DNA of 64,000 bases from Phoronis australis (taxonomy: Eukaryota > Phoronida > Phoronidae): assembly GCA_002633005.1 (NCBI GenBank), contig NMRA01000205.1, positions 421,273 through 485,272 on the forward strand, in the 5' to 3' direction. This document shows positions 35,679 through 49,700 of this stretch, one piece after another. The notes beneath the pieces are model-generated. The model ran no database searches and was not told the DNA's origin. It saw only the letters and a program-made list of their open reading frames with translations. The position numbers and the translations under genes are program-made. Position 1 is the first letter of the stretch. Each line of letters opens with the position of its first letter.

Positions 35679-37632
35679 TCGATTCAAAAGCATGGTGAGA
35701 ATATCTGATTTTGAGGCATAATTCATTTCTCATTGTCCTAAGTTTAAGAAATTTTACTGACACTCAACATTGAATTTGTTAGACCAAGAGAGGTGATTGA
35801 GTTTTTTCATGGTCCGTGGAGTATTGTCATTTAGTTCTGAGTTGCAAGTCGGTGAAATTATGAAAATTCAGTAAATTTGTGGAACCTGAAACACCAATTG
35901 TGCATATAAAGATATTTTGATAAAGCTGTTTTATGTATTATGGAATGATAACTTTATAAGTTCATTAGTTTTCATCTATATTTTTAATTTTATGTTACCA
36001 TCTCTGTGGCAACATTCACAGAAGCTATGTGCAGCTGCACTCAATGTAAGATTTGCGATTGTCAGAAATAGCTTTAAATTGCTGCTGTTGAGTGTCCTTG
36101 TGATAGAATCTTCAGTAGACATTACTTCTTGTGTAGCATCCCCCTACCCATTATACTGGGAGGGGAGCCACGCGCAGACTTGTGCAACTTGGTTGAAGTT
36201 TTGATGCTGGACTTTTTAAGCGTTTACTGTGTGTCCAGTCCCTTGAAATAAGTGGTTAGAATTTGTATGAGGGTAAACATTCTTGTTCATGTTATGTGTT
36301 AACGTTTTTGTAAGCTACCATTTGTTGAATGTCAAAATGGTAAAATCTCGCCAATTTTGTACAAAAATAATTGCCAAAGGAGCACGTTTTCATTTTTCTC
36401 AGGCTTCTTGTGAGCATCATTTAGTACCATGCATCACTTATGAACAAATGAGAAAATAAAATTTGTCCTCCATAAGGTGTCCCTAATTGGTGAGATTCTA
36501 TCGCCTACATGTGATTAAGGTGTGCATCTGTGCTTTCGTTTCTGTGTGCTTTCTTTGTTGGCTGCATTATTGAGTGCTATTATGATACCTTGTGATTGCT
36601 ATTTTGCATACGTTTCTATGCAATACAACTATGCAAATATCTATGCTTACGTTGGATTATTGTCATGGGGATGTACTTGTACAGTCTAACCTCATTACAA
36701 GCAACGGCTCCCAAGTTCGATTGAAGACATTTGTTGTAACCGAGACTCTTTGTACCGGAATCGACTTTTTAGAGGGAATGAAAACCGTAGAATATTAGTA
36801 CAAGCGTTGGCTTTTTAATGGTAGATATACAAAGTTAACGTGGTCCACTGCACATGTGCAGGAAAACTCACATAAGTCAGCTCATGTAAGATAGATCTGT
36901 TACAACCTCAGACCAAGTTCTGCATTTCGGTTGGTAGGGCATATCGTGTACCTGGCCACATGCAGCCAATCATGTGCTTGTGCGTCACACGCTCTGCACA
37001 AATATGAAATCTAAGTGTTCATGCGTGATCAAGTTTTAGACTCAGTTTGCTCTAAATCTAAAGTTAGTGGTTAGTTACCCACTGGACATCGAAATTGGAA
37101 TATTATAACTTACCTTGTGAATGTAGTATCCATGTTCATTGAAAACTGTGTGTAGAAAGGATATTTTGCATTTGAGAAAAATGGAACGGGACATTAGAAA
37201 TGAAGCAAAGGTTATAAACAGGGTTTGTTGTAACACGATTGGACTGCGTGGGCAGCAGAGTAATCCCCCAAAAACATACAAAGTCATGATAGGGGCTTGG
37301 TGTGACTGTTGCTTTAGTTACTAAACATGATTTTTGAAAGAAAATTAAAGGTTCATCTAAACTCCTTTATGGTGTTAGTATGTCGTCATCTGATTTTTCA
37401 TACTATGCCGTGTAAATCAACCTCTTTCAAAATTAAATGTACCATGTATTATCACAAAATAAATAAGTAATGCTGCTAACTTGAATTAGTTTGGTGTCAA
37501 CCCAAAAGATGGCACTGTGTGTATAATTCAAAGGCAGCGGTTGTCCAGGCTATCCACAACGTCATTGCCAAATTGCTGTTTTTTTGTATTTATGAATAGT
37601 TGTACACTACAATTGGACAACCTAAATTCCGG
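35679..37632. other. Intergenic between TTLL2 and UBXN11 (3' to 3')
   Basis: A consensus AATAAA occurs near 36456 and could serve the spliced TTLL2 form. A MITE copy lies at 36338-36503. No further exon was recognised. Confidence 0.35.
36338..36503. mobile_element. MITE with GGTAAAATCTCRCCAATT ends, copy 1
   Basis: Left end GGTAAAATCTCGCCAATT, right end AATTGGTGAGATTCTATC, inverted. It shares ACAAAAATAATTGCC inside the left end with the other copies. Confidence 0.6.
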
Positions 37633-37647
37633 CCTTTGTGTGCAGCA

Positions 37648-37749
37648 ATAGTCAGATAACGTGCCCGTATTTTAAGAACCAGTTTTATGCCCATTATTCA
37701 GTGGAGAAAACTGGTTCTCAAAATTCGGGCACGTTATATCAGACCATTA
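37648..37749. mobile_element. Small palindromic insert between 15-bp direct repeats
   Basis: A 102-bp segment. Its arms TAACGTGCCCG (37657) and CGGGCACGTTA (37726) extend inward over AAGAACCAGTTTT and AAAACTGGTTCT with few mismatches, so nearly all of it can fold as one hairpin. The direct repeat CCTTTGTGTGCAGCA flanks it at 37633-37647 and 37750-37764. Confidence 0.7.
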
Positions 37750-37974
37750 CCTTTGTGTGCAGCATACAGTGCCAACTATTAGGTTAAAAAAAACTAGTAC
37801 ATGATAGTTACATGCAAAATAATCACCAACATAGGACTGTAAGAAAATAGTGATAGATTTTGGATTTCATGCAATTTTTATGCATTTCCACTGTATACAG
37901 AATGTTCTGTGCTTAAACACTGGAGATCATGTCACTTAGACTACATTAGAAATACCCTGTCACAAACATCTTAA

Positions 37975-39578
37975 AGGAGAATGCCACCCAAAAACAACTT
38001 ATTTTGTATCAATTTAGATCGAGTAGTTCCACTCGATAACAGCAAGCTCAGTTGTTTTACCCGACACCTAATTGCAGACGGAGGTGTTGAAATTAACCAA
38101 TGACTTAATCGGTTCGAACGCACTACGTCTCTTCAGCCGTTCACAACAAGCTTACTGGTATCAACTTATCGCTTGAATTTATCGTTTTACACTAATAAAT
38201 CGTCAAAATTTGATGTAAACCTCTTACAAATACATCGAGGGGACAAATGTGTTGTTTTATTTCACTGTTACGGATTTATAGGTATTTGAACATATGGTTG
38301 CCTACAGACTTTAGTAGGCCAATTTACCATGGTCCATCGCGGCAGTTTGAGTCTGTTTGGTGATAAATTCGAATCATTCTTCCGTGAAATACAGACGGGG
38401 GAACATAGCTGTGTGTTGTACCTACAGACTTGCAATTTTTTCAGTTCTAAACAAACAAAACGCTTGTTAGTCCGTGCCAGTGGCTCGGAACCTGAGGACC
38501 GTCGCGGCCACAGGGACTGGACATCATGAACATAAACCAACTTAAGTTGCAATCTAAACCTCCAGTCACAAAAAGACTATAATAGTGAGCCAAAGAAATA
38601 AATGTGCACGTAATTATTTAGGTGAATTAGCCACGAAACTGAAAATCTACGTACTTGTCGGGGGCCGCCAAGTCAAGGTCCCCTTCCACAGAACGGTGAG
38701 GGCAAAGGTTGTACAGTAACAATGACTTGAATGTATTTATATATCTAAATAAAGATTCCCCTAACATGTGACCATAGCATATAAAATCGAGTTATTGTTT
38801 CACAACTGTTACAGATTTCTGTCAAACACTGAATTAGCATGCGCTCACATGGCCTCGGTGCTCGGTCAATTACTTTAATTCCATCTAAAGCCATTGACGC
38901 AGTGATTTATTCATTGCTGGCTTCTCAAAACATTTGCACTCTCATGAATACTCCAAAGGCATTACAAATTGTTTCTAATGAGAAAGACTTTTTAGTTTTA
39001 TATAAGCACTGGTTAGGGTGAGAATAATTCATTTTGAAACAGAACGCAGAATAATAAACGTCTACATGGCAACTCACACGGCGCCTGGCCCAACTTAGTC
39101 AAGAGCTCATCCGATGAAGACTTCACAGGTCGGACCGTTAGGTTTCACAGGCTATCAGTTCGAATTGGAATACACTGATCAAGAAATACTAGAGAGGCGC
39201 CGTGAACATGCATAGGCAACAGAACGTATGGATAGTTCTTTGGTAAGCCAGAATTCGTCAGAAATCATAGTCGACGAAATGCCGGCCACAGACATGTTTC
39301 ACGGCCTCATACTTGCTATGAACAGCGTACTTTTCATTTTTCACTGCCGCAAGCCACTTCCTAAGCATTTTGGGCTCTCGAGGAAGTCAAAAAACGATAT
39401 ACCCGCTTTCTTCGCAGCTTCATAGTTCGGACAAGCGGGAACGATGCACCGCAACATAGCGGCATTCTCTCTGCAGATGAACCACTGATGTCGCTAAGAC
39501 ATCTCTCGGCAAGGTGATGTGGATATAGACCAATTAAGACGGTAAAAAAAGACTAATTAAATTGGGTGCTATTCTCCT
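37975..39578. mobile_element. 1.6 kb DNA transposon with TTAA target duplication
   Basis: Ends AGGAGAATGCCACCCAA and, as reverse complement of the right end, AGGAGAATAGCACCCAA (15 of 17 match). TTAA flanks both sides (37971-37974 and 39579-39582). TTAA duplication occurs in piggyBac and Kolobok. The AGGAGAAT end is not the usual piggyBac CCC start, so Kolobok-like is my guess. Open frames inside are at most 94 codons and unrecognised, so it is non-autonomous or decayed. Confidence 0.75.
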
Positions 39579-39582
39579 TTAA

Positions 39583-40579
39583 GGAATTGAAAGTACCGGT
39601 ATAGTAAAACTACCGTACGTCAGATCTTCGCTGAACAAAGTTTCAAGTCGCATGACCTCATGTACTCAGCCTTCAGATATGTCGGATTTCACCTTTAGAT
39701 AAAATCTCTTAGTTCGGTTAGATTTGACTAATGTAAGTTTCACTAAAGATTTTCAAAAAATAAGTAAGGCACCATGCAAGAAATACCATGAAACATTTTC
39801 AATTTTACAGCATATCTTAACATAAACCAAATTAAACGAAACTTATTCAAGACAACTCTCTTCCATCATGTCTGTCCTGGCACACATATAAATCCAAAGG
39901 CATTTCATTGACATAACAAGAAAACTAAAACAAACAGAGCACATCGCAAGATTTTCTGCATAGATTGAAGTGAATGTCACTACGTTGTAATCCATTTAGA
40001 AAACCACCTTGCATAAATTTCCACATTAGACATAAAAGATTCACATAGGCTATTTTTACTGAAAAATGAATCTTAAGCACTAAATCTCTCAGCAAAGGAT
40101 ACATCAATTCTGATTATTCCTTTAAACCTTTTGACCACAGTAAGCTGATTTTGCTTAGACCACCTTGAACCAAAATCACACTACAGTACTGTAGAAGAGC
40201 ATTCTGCATACTTTGAAATGATTTAAAACTAACACTGGCATCCATAACCCCTGATTTTATACATCCGCCTGTACAGTCCACGACAAAGTTTAAATTCAGG
40301 CAAGGGTAGATTGGGTATGAACACGGTGAATCACGCACGTGCCTTGACACAACGATAAAATTTTTCAGGGTCACATGGTTATCCAAAGTTTCCATTGAAA
40401 TGAAATGTTCCGACTGTTATGAATTATATCACGAGTTTTGGAGCACTTAGCACCAGCTGGCAAAAACAATGGAGAACGTTGACCTCTCCCACCAGTCTAT
40501 AACTTCATAAATGCGGTATGGAGCACAAGATTGTGTAACTCCATGCACATCATCAATTATAACAGAGGTATGACAAAAT
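39583..40579. other. UBXN11 3' untranslated or downstream region
   Basis: Lies immediately 3' of the UBXN11 stop on the minus strand. I did not find a convincing minus-strand AATAAA close to the stop. Confidence 0.35.
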
Positions 40580-40709
40580 TCACTTGACTGCTTTGAGATG
40601 TAAGGCTGCATTTGGTGTCAGTCCACATTCTTCCAATGTGGCGTCATCATTGGTGTACGTCCTGTTGGGAAACGCCGACATTATCACATACGGGGGCGCC
40701 CCTGATGGC
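40580..40709 (-). CDS. UBXN11: UBXN11 last exon, second half of the UBX domain
   Basis: After acceptor TGTTGCAG it reads PPYVIMSAFPNRTYTND, then DATLEECGLTPNAALHLK, then AVK and TGA. The F-P-N/x-R motif of UBX domains, which docks to p97, is present as FPNR. Confidence 0.9.
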
Positions 40710-43700
40710 CTGCAACAAGAGACAACGCTTGAAGTGAACAACAGGCAACCCAGCTCCATGACTGGTATAATCTTCTAATTGTAACATTTATACTTGATTG
40801 ACTTTAGGGCCTTTCGCATTAGATTTAGAACGGTGAACTAACATCCTTTCTCGGCTACAAGAATTTTAGATCCAATGTGAAAGGTGATTTAGACTCATGG
40901 TTAAATTCAGGATGGTATTAAATAGAACCCTTGAAAACACGACTGGTGAGCAGACGATAGTTTCCTCGATTACGTAACCGCAATGCAAATGGTTTGGTTA
41001 GGATTATTTTTCTCCAGTGTCCTACACTGTTTTGCCATCTCACACAAGTGCCGAGTTCTTCCTGTCATTTCAAGCACTCTCGACGTTGTTTGCTCACTGA
41101 TGCATCGGTCGTTCAGTTAGAGAACCAGATTCCTCCACTGAATACATAATTACACGCCTGATTGCCTGGTTCTTTAAATCACGGAGCACAGTATACAATG
41201 AGTGCCCTGATAGCAGCATTTGGAGCGACTTGACATTCCAGCGCATGTAGTATGGTGAAGGTTTAAAGTTAGGACTTAGGAGATTGGAATCTTAGTGTGA
41301 TCATATGTTATCACGCTGATCTAAAATATGTTTCAACTGGGAACTAGTCCAGTAAATTCAAAAGCACCTTATCAAGTGAAGGTTGCTATGCCATAGCGCA
41401 GTGAGTTATGATGTGTTTTGACAGACATGTAATCTTTATCACCTGGTATGTCATAAACAGCTCACTTATTCCCAGTGACTAACTGGTGTTTACGACTCAT
41501 TTACTCAATGGTATTGATCTGAGGTTAGATGAAACTCAAAAAGTTGATTTACACCACAGACTTCTAAATAGGTTTTTAGACTGAAATTTCATCAACAGTC
41601 CCAAATTTACATTTTGAGTTTTTCAGCGAAAGATGATTGCTAGGAACGAAAACAATCACTGCGCTAAGCAAAAAAATAGAACAATGCTGAGGATTTCATT
41701 TATATTTTTCAAATGCATTGTGGGACAGTTGTTAGCACGTAATATCCGGTGACGTAACGTGCAAACAAAATGAAGAGAAACAACATTTATGTCTTGCGTG
41801 CACCAGAGTGAAAGCATAGGTTCCTTGCAACAACAAAGCAACCATCGTAAAAAAATAAAACATTGAGAGATCAGCAAGTCTTTTGCACAAAAAAATCTTG
41901 AGGAATGGCATCTGTAATGGTAGGACATCTATTGTCTTGTGTGAGAAGCTGCACTGTGGATAGTCTTAGTGAGTGTTGCCGCTCTCAATAGTAATTCGCA
42001 TGTCAGTGGCTTTTGAATGGCTGCATCTACCTTGAACCCACGTTTGTGTAATTGAGAAAAGCTTGAGACGGCATTTTCTAACATCATTCATGCCACGTCA
42101 TTTGAGACATTGGCAAGTTTTTACGGTTCTGCTCCGACTGTGCCTATGCTACTGTTCTTGATATTGCGAATGCAAAGCGTGCATGTTCATTGTAACATAG
42201 AGAGTAAAACTTACTAATAAACAAGTAAATTTCAACATGTCTGTTTTGCAAGCAAAACCAGCATCTTGCAAGGCATGGCAATCACTTCAACATCCAATCA
42301 CGCTGAAATCAAATCTCATCACCTAAAGCACAAATTATGAATCAGGGTGCATGTCTACAAGTTATCTATGACGTGACCGGATGTTAATGAGCCAACAAAC
42401 AGCCCACAATGCATTTGAAAAATGACAGCAGCGCCATCGATGAAATCCCCAATTACCAAAATACACCCTCGTCTTACCTTTGTGAGGACAACCACTTCTT
42501 GAGATCTTTAATAGTATCGGAGAATTTCATTTTTAAGATGTAAGACTGACCGGTCTCTGACTTGATCTTTAGCGTGGTCAAATTTCGTGGAGTAGGAGGA
42601 CGTACGTTCTCGTCTAAGGACAGCCTGTCAGAGCATAACAGTATTACATAATTCTTGGTGAAATCATTAGGATAAATCTTAAAACTAAAAGCAAGTCAAG
42701 GGTTAAAATTCACATTCCATGCTTTTACAATTCATGCCCAGTGAAAAAAGCTTTAAAAGGTGAAAAATGACCTTCCGAGAGTGCCGCCGCTTAGATGAAG
42801 TAACATCCCCGAGACATTCTGTGCATTGACCGAGACTGCTTTGAATTCCTGAGCTTCTTTCCTTTTTTGCGGCATATTTTTAAAATACTTCACCCAGACT
42901 GTTCACGTGGTGGATCACATCATATAGTACTTGTGTGTAACGTTAAAGTTTTCTCTTTTTTAAAAGAAACAGTTTTGTAAAAATGTAACAATTTAATACT
43001 TGAAAAGAGGTAAATAAGACAAAAACAATGGCAATTGTGCATTGAACTTGTAACAATTCCTGATCATAGTTAAATAACAACAATATTTGACATTGTAGAT
43101 ACCAAGGAATTGGCACCTAAGTTGCAGACGACATAATATTTAGCAAATAAAACTGAGACACAAGTGTCACATAGTTAACGGTCTTATACTAGATGTTACA
43201 GTTGGGATCTGATTGCATGTTGAGTGTTATTAATACTGCTGCAATTTTATTACTGTAAATTATTTTGGGACAATTTCAATTGGTGATCGAACCGGCTAAT
43301 AGCGTCGAGTCAACATTGATCTACCTTTTGAACTTTCCATTTCAGAGGGTACAGTTGTAGTAGTCCCGGGAGTGCAATACGGAAAACAATATCACATGGC
43401 CATATTGCACTCAACTTATTCAATACGTATGGGATAAAGTTCTCATTTGTTCCGTTTTTACTTGAATCTGCATTCTCTGACAAGCCTCGTAACAAACCAC
43501 TCTTACCTTTCTTTCAATTCTTTGACTGTGTCTGTCTCGACTAGAGTGACGCCATTTGTTTGTTGACCGTTTTGCCCCTGAAAACAAAAAGTTGCTTACA
43601 CCTAGTCATGCAATTATAATACTATACAACCAAAAGAAATAAAAAATAAAGTCATTTTAACTCAACACAATGGCCACGTACTTTGCACTTCTTTGGAAAT

Positions 43701-46700
43701 AGTTTCTAGCCACCAGGTGTCTCCCTTATCAGTCCCTGCTTTTCTCCAGCTTGGTACTATAAAATTTTCACTTTAATCAGCTCTTGCATAACATTGCATA
43801 ACAAAACATTGTAACCTACCATGATATACATCCATTGGTGCAATAATGCCATACGCGTTTTGTCATCTCTGTTGATGTCAGCGCAATTTTTACACTTAAA
43901 ATCATCACTTGTTTACAAATAACAAAAAAACTCCAAATAGAATTAATATGTTTTAATAAAGTTTCTGAGCTAAGATCCTGCATCCCTACATACCTTTAGC
44001 TTGTGGCTAACTGACTCTCGAATATCAATAATTTTCCCTTGTTTTATAACAGAGGCAGGTAAGCGATTCAGAAACTGGTCCGGAGTTAACTTCCTGCCTG
44101 AAAAAGTTAACATCAAAATGATCAGATCTAATCATACAATTCCAGGGGCGGATCCAGGATTTTGAGTTCGGGGCAGTCAGAGCAGAGAATTAGCCAAGAT
44201 TTTGCCTGTCAGGCATTCGCACCCTCGAACTGCTCAAATGGAATCTAAGAGAATGTAAGGAGGGGCATGGCCCCCTTGACCCCCTCTAAATCCACCACTG
44301 AATTCAGTCCAGTGTTCAGTCCACAACCTGTTTTGACTCGTCACTGCATTGAGTTTAAATTTAGTTGTGACGACTTGCGTTGAGTTTGAAAGCCTTTGTG
44401 ACGAGTTTTCAGAATAGGTAGATCAGTTATTTTTTAAACAAATTTGGACATTTTGGATTTTTGGTGCTAGGTCACTGCATTTATTCCAAGACTTAACACA
44501 CAAACTCCACATAGTACAGACATGGACTTTTGAACACGTACAAGAAGTTCGTAATTCCAGTCAAGTTTGAATTTTCTGTTGTGGAGAACTCTAAAAAAAT
44601 AGATTTTGTTTCATTACATTAAATTCTGCATTTCACATTCTAATATTGATATGTAAACAGCAGTGACTTCATACCCACTCTTTTCTTCTCTGTTATTTTT
44701 TGGTAAATCAGAATTGAAACTTTTCCCTTATCAGCATTTTAAAACCCAAACTGGCTAACAGCCCATGGTTACGATAAAATCTCACCAATTCCGGATAAAA
44801 ATAATTGCTAAAATTACTGTTTTTCATCTTTCAAGGTCTCTTAACACTCAGGCAAATGGCACGCTCACAACCTTTCCAAATATTTTCCAATGGTAGTTAT
44901 GGTACAGAACTTAAACATGATAAAGCATTTGATGCTACCCATCTTTTTTGTGAAAAAGTGAGAAAGTTGATGAGATTATACCACAGTATATCAATAGCAC
45001 ATACAACACAGGTTGGATCACGTAAATTCACATATGTGATATACAACATCGGAATACAGAAGAAATCGATCAGTTTGACTAACTAGATGCTCTGGTGCAG
45101 ACTGCGATGTGAATGCATGCAGGCCCTCACTCCAACTACTTAGACAGACTTTATCATCATCAACAGAAAGAGAAGATATCAGCTGAGAAATAGAAGCATA
45201 ATTGACTCACTCTGGATATCCGCTTCTGTCTCGTACTTCATGTCCGGATTATCTTCACAGAACTGTGTACCTTTGTTCAAATTGGTTGGAACCAGTCGCG
45301 AAGGCTGCGTCTCCCCACCCAGCGTCTGCCCCGCCCCGTGGAAAGCATTGATGCCTCGTGTAGACTGAAACACGACATTCCTCTTGTCCGTAACCTGTAT
45401 GAAGAATGATTAAAAATGCAAGTTTCATGACTTGACAGTGGGTTTGTCTGGACACAGTAAATGTGTTCATATGGTATGTGATAAGTCTACCTGAAAAGTA
45501 CAGAAAGGTAGATGTCATTGTTTTATATGATACCTGGTATCGACATTCTTAATATAATTTCCTTTCACAAGCTCTTGCTATACACCCCGCCAGGCACGTC
45601 AGTAAGATTGGGAAAAAGTGTGGTCGGGAAAATTTATCGACAATTAACAGATCGTATTGTATAGTACCATTCAACAGGTACCGATGGTCTCAAAAATTCT
45701 TCTTTGTGAATAATATTTCCATTATACCCGTGATAACGCTGACAAGAATTGATCAAATCTCAAAGCTAATTTCAAAATATATACGATAAGTGTACTTCAG
45801 GAAAATTATTTAAACTTCAATCTATTTCATTTCCATACTTGACAGCAAAAGTATAATAAACAACGAGTCATTCAATCATATCACACGGGCAATGGTGAGA
45901 AAAATGTATCCTTTGATAACAAATTTGTAAATATTCTGCAATTTTGTGAACAGACCAAGAGGAAGTATAGATGAAATCTTCCGCCAAACTAGTGAAAAGC
46001 AATAATTTGAAGCTTCCCAGTGTTTTCAAGTCTCTGCCTTGACTTTGCAGCTTCAATAAACTTTCATTTTGTTAATATGTAAGGTCAAAGCCTCGACCAC
46101 ATCTTTCAAAGAATATGTCCTTTAATTTTATAATTTTAAACAATACATCATTGTTGAGCACTACTTTCCATGTGAGTCCTCAACGCATTCACACCACAGT
46201 CACTACATTTCACAAACTCAAATTAAGACATAGCACAATGAGATGAGAGATCATTAGTGCAATAAATTGCTGGTGACCACAGCTCAAACGACAAAGAGGA
46301 AATCCTCAGTCCAAACCACAATGCTATCAGCTTCCCCCATAATTAACTTCAGCCAGTAAGTCAATGCTTCAAAGAGCACAGACCACATGGATGACCAGAA
46401 CAATATTAGCTGAAAGTTTAATGAAAAAAATTCTGCCTGTTACAAGGTCGCGTACCACAAAAGGTATTCCATCAGGATACCGCTGTTGTAGTTCTGATGG
46501 GAAATAGCCATCCATCAGATCCCGCATGCACGTCTGTGTTATAAGATCTGAGTAGGGTCGAAATGGTCCACTGAACATGACTATGCCGTTGGCATACAGT
46601 GTTAGCTGGATAGGGTCAGGCATCTGGAAAATAAAACCAGTTGAAGCACATTTCAATCCCCAGCATGGCCTATAGTGTGCATGTATATTTTCTTGCTGAT

Positions 46701-49700
46701 CACTTAGCCTCTCCCACAACTGCTAGATCTATATTTCCACCTTAACTCAGGTCACGATTTAGACATATTTTCACTATCACCCAAGTCAATACATTCATGT
46801 TCTTTCTCAGTGTTCTTTTTTCCCTCCAACAAATCTCCTTGAGCCCGTACCATTCATCGAGCGACGCATATTTATCGCTGGCAGGAGTAATGTTTTTTTG
46901 TACTCAAAGGCCATCCAACAAAGCTATGGTAAAATCTCACCAATTTAAGACACAATATGGCCGACAAGTGAAATTTTATGTTTTCGTTTTTTAATACAAG
47001 ATAGGTAGCACCAAATAAATGCTATACCATTTTAAAGGTTTATGTTTTTGAGAAATTGTGGACATTCAAAAGAATATTTTGGTAGCTTTTGAAAAATGAA
47101 AAAATACCAATTTTGGCAATTATTTTTGTCCGAAATTGGTGAAATTTTACCGGATCATGATCCTAAATTCATACTAAGCTCCACCTACTGTATGACTATT
47201 TTTACTATTCCATAACCGACTAGAGCAAAGTTCACTCCCACCAACTTGACTCTGTCCATCCTAAGATGTATCCTGACTACCCCCCCCCCCTCAGTAATGC
47301 AATCTCTCACCTCTCACAAACTCAACTTCAGCTAACCTCTCCGGTCACTCTGTGATGTATTTTTGCTATTCCCTCTTCCCACCCAATATACACTAACATC
47401 TCTACTAAAATACTCACTCCAGGATTTTTAATGCTCAATCTGTAGTGCTCTGCTCAGCACACACAACAAGATTTTTTTTGATCTTAAATGTCCTGAACAT
47501 TAAAACACATCCCACAAAACTCCCTTCCTACCTTCAACTTCGCTCCAGCCACAGTGTGATGTATTTTTGCTATCCCCTCCCCCGCCATTACATTGAGTTC
47601 CTTAATGTTCTCCACCACAAGATCAAAGTCGACTGTGAAGTTCTCTTCACCAGCTACAGAGTCATCTGAAAGATTGGAACACATCAAGTCATAATCAGAT
47701 AGTCAATCACATGGTTAGCGCAAACCATGTATACAATGTTGTCCTCTGGAGACTTATAGGTTGTTCAAAGTCAGGAAGAAAAATACCAGAGAATGCAGAA
47801 CAATTGCCTTTTGTCAAAAAATATTTTTTACAAATAATAGACCTTGTCACCTGTTTTGAGTTAACAACTGATCATCTTCTTCCAGTCAGCTACAAGTCTA
47901 GCAGCAAAAAAGATCATGGCTGAACCAATCTGACTCGTGTTCTATGCATTAACACACATAAAAGTATTCATTATAAACAAAGGGTACACAGATTAAATGT
48001 TTGCATTAATGTTGGAGTTGGCTCAGTTTTTGAGGATGACATGAAATAATAGCACAAGCCAAAACCAAAACAGACAAAATCACCCAGAATTCCCTGTCAC
48101 TATGGCTGAAAACAAGCCTGTCATTCTAGCTACTCTGTGAGTCATGTTTGCTCTTAGCTGCCATTACGGGAATCATCCATGAGGCCCACATCTTGTCAGC
48201 CGTCATGACGAGCAAGTGATATCTGCCCAATAACTTTTGGTTTGTACAGTAGGAGCTGACAAGCATCAACTCATGGGACATTGACTTGCTGCATGTCAAA
48301 CGTCAGTACTTGACAGGTTCAAAGTTCAAACCCACCAGGTCTCCACACATTCTTGGTGCTTGGTATACTAGTCATGCTGGACGTGTCCACAGCCTGATTT
48401 GTTGTGCTTGGGATCTCTTCATATTTCTCATCATTGTACATGTCCGAGTCAGGATCAGACTTTTCGCCGACCCATACCATACCATAGTCAGCAAGAAACC
48501 CCTGGAAAATAGAAAATAAAATTTTGAAATATGTGAAGTCGAATTATTGAGAAAATCCGCGGGCATTTTTCAGCTCACAATCAATGCTATGGTTGACAAG
48601 CATATAATCTTCAGACATAAAGTATTCTATGCTTGGTACGTCCTAAGACAGGTCATTTCAGACAGTTGTCATACCATTAATGTCCAACAAAGGCCAACAT
48701 GAATCATGAATAAACCAGGCCATGGGTACTTTCTTCAAAAAAACTTACGTGGGTGAGTAAGTAAAGAAGTTTGACTTCACCTTACTTTTCTGATGGTCAC
48801 AAAAGATAACAGACTAGACCTGTAATAAGCCTACCGGTATGTGAGAATAATTTCCTTGACACTATCCCTTTCTAACCACACATTTAAGGCCGCGTTTAGC
48901 TAAGCACTTGGTATTCCTGGATTTTCATCATTTTCATGTTATTGTCTGAATGTTCACACTCATGCTTGGCTCAATGCCCACCACTGTTTTTAAAGGATCT
49001 CAGTTTAAGCACCCTGAATTAGTAACAGTAAGTTCGGATGATGTGGCACCACAGGGTGTCCCAATCACACTTCAGATGACAATCATTGTGCTGTTTCTCA
49101 GTTAGCCTGGAACAAGATGACTGGCCTTAGGTCATGCAGAGATCTAAAGAAATAAAAGCATTGTTTATTAACATGAGAAAATTAAAAATGGACTTTGTAA
49201 TTCCTTGACGTTTTGAGTTTCCAGTAGTATTGTGTTATAGATTTTCATTCTACAAACATGACTCGTTTGTTCTTTTTGTGCATACAGGGCCTGTGACACC
49301 ATACACGTCTACTTTTACAGACCAGTCAATATGCTCGGGCACATTGTGCTTGAGTGCGAGTTCATTTTGGGACACCCTGTACAATGAATTTTTTTAATAG
49401 TTCCAAACTCGACGGACCGATATCTGTTACGGAAGCTCCAGCTGTAAAAAAATATGATAATGGAAATAATTGTTCTAAAAATAAAATGCAAACTACTTAA
49501 AGAAAAGTAACACCATTATGTAAGTGAAGCATGTCTTACTCATTACAGAATAGTAGATATTGATGAGTACTCAATTTCACATTATCAATCTGAATAAAAA
49601 AATCAAATTGACAAGAGAGCTGCAGAAAACTCCCAACTTAAGGTAGGCTGGTACACAGGCAAATAGTCTCCTGCACATATCAGTTAAGCATAAACTCATG

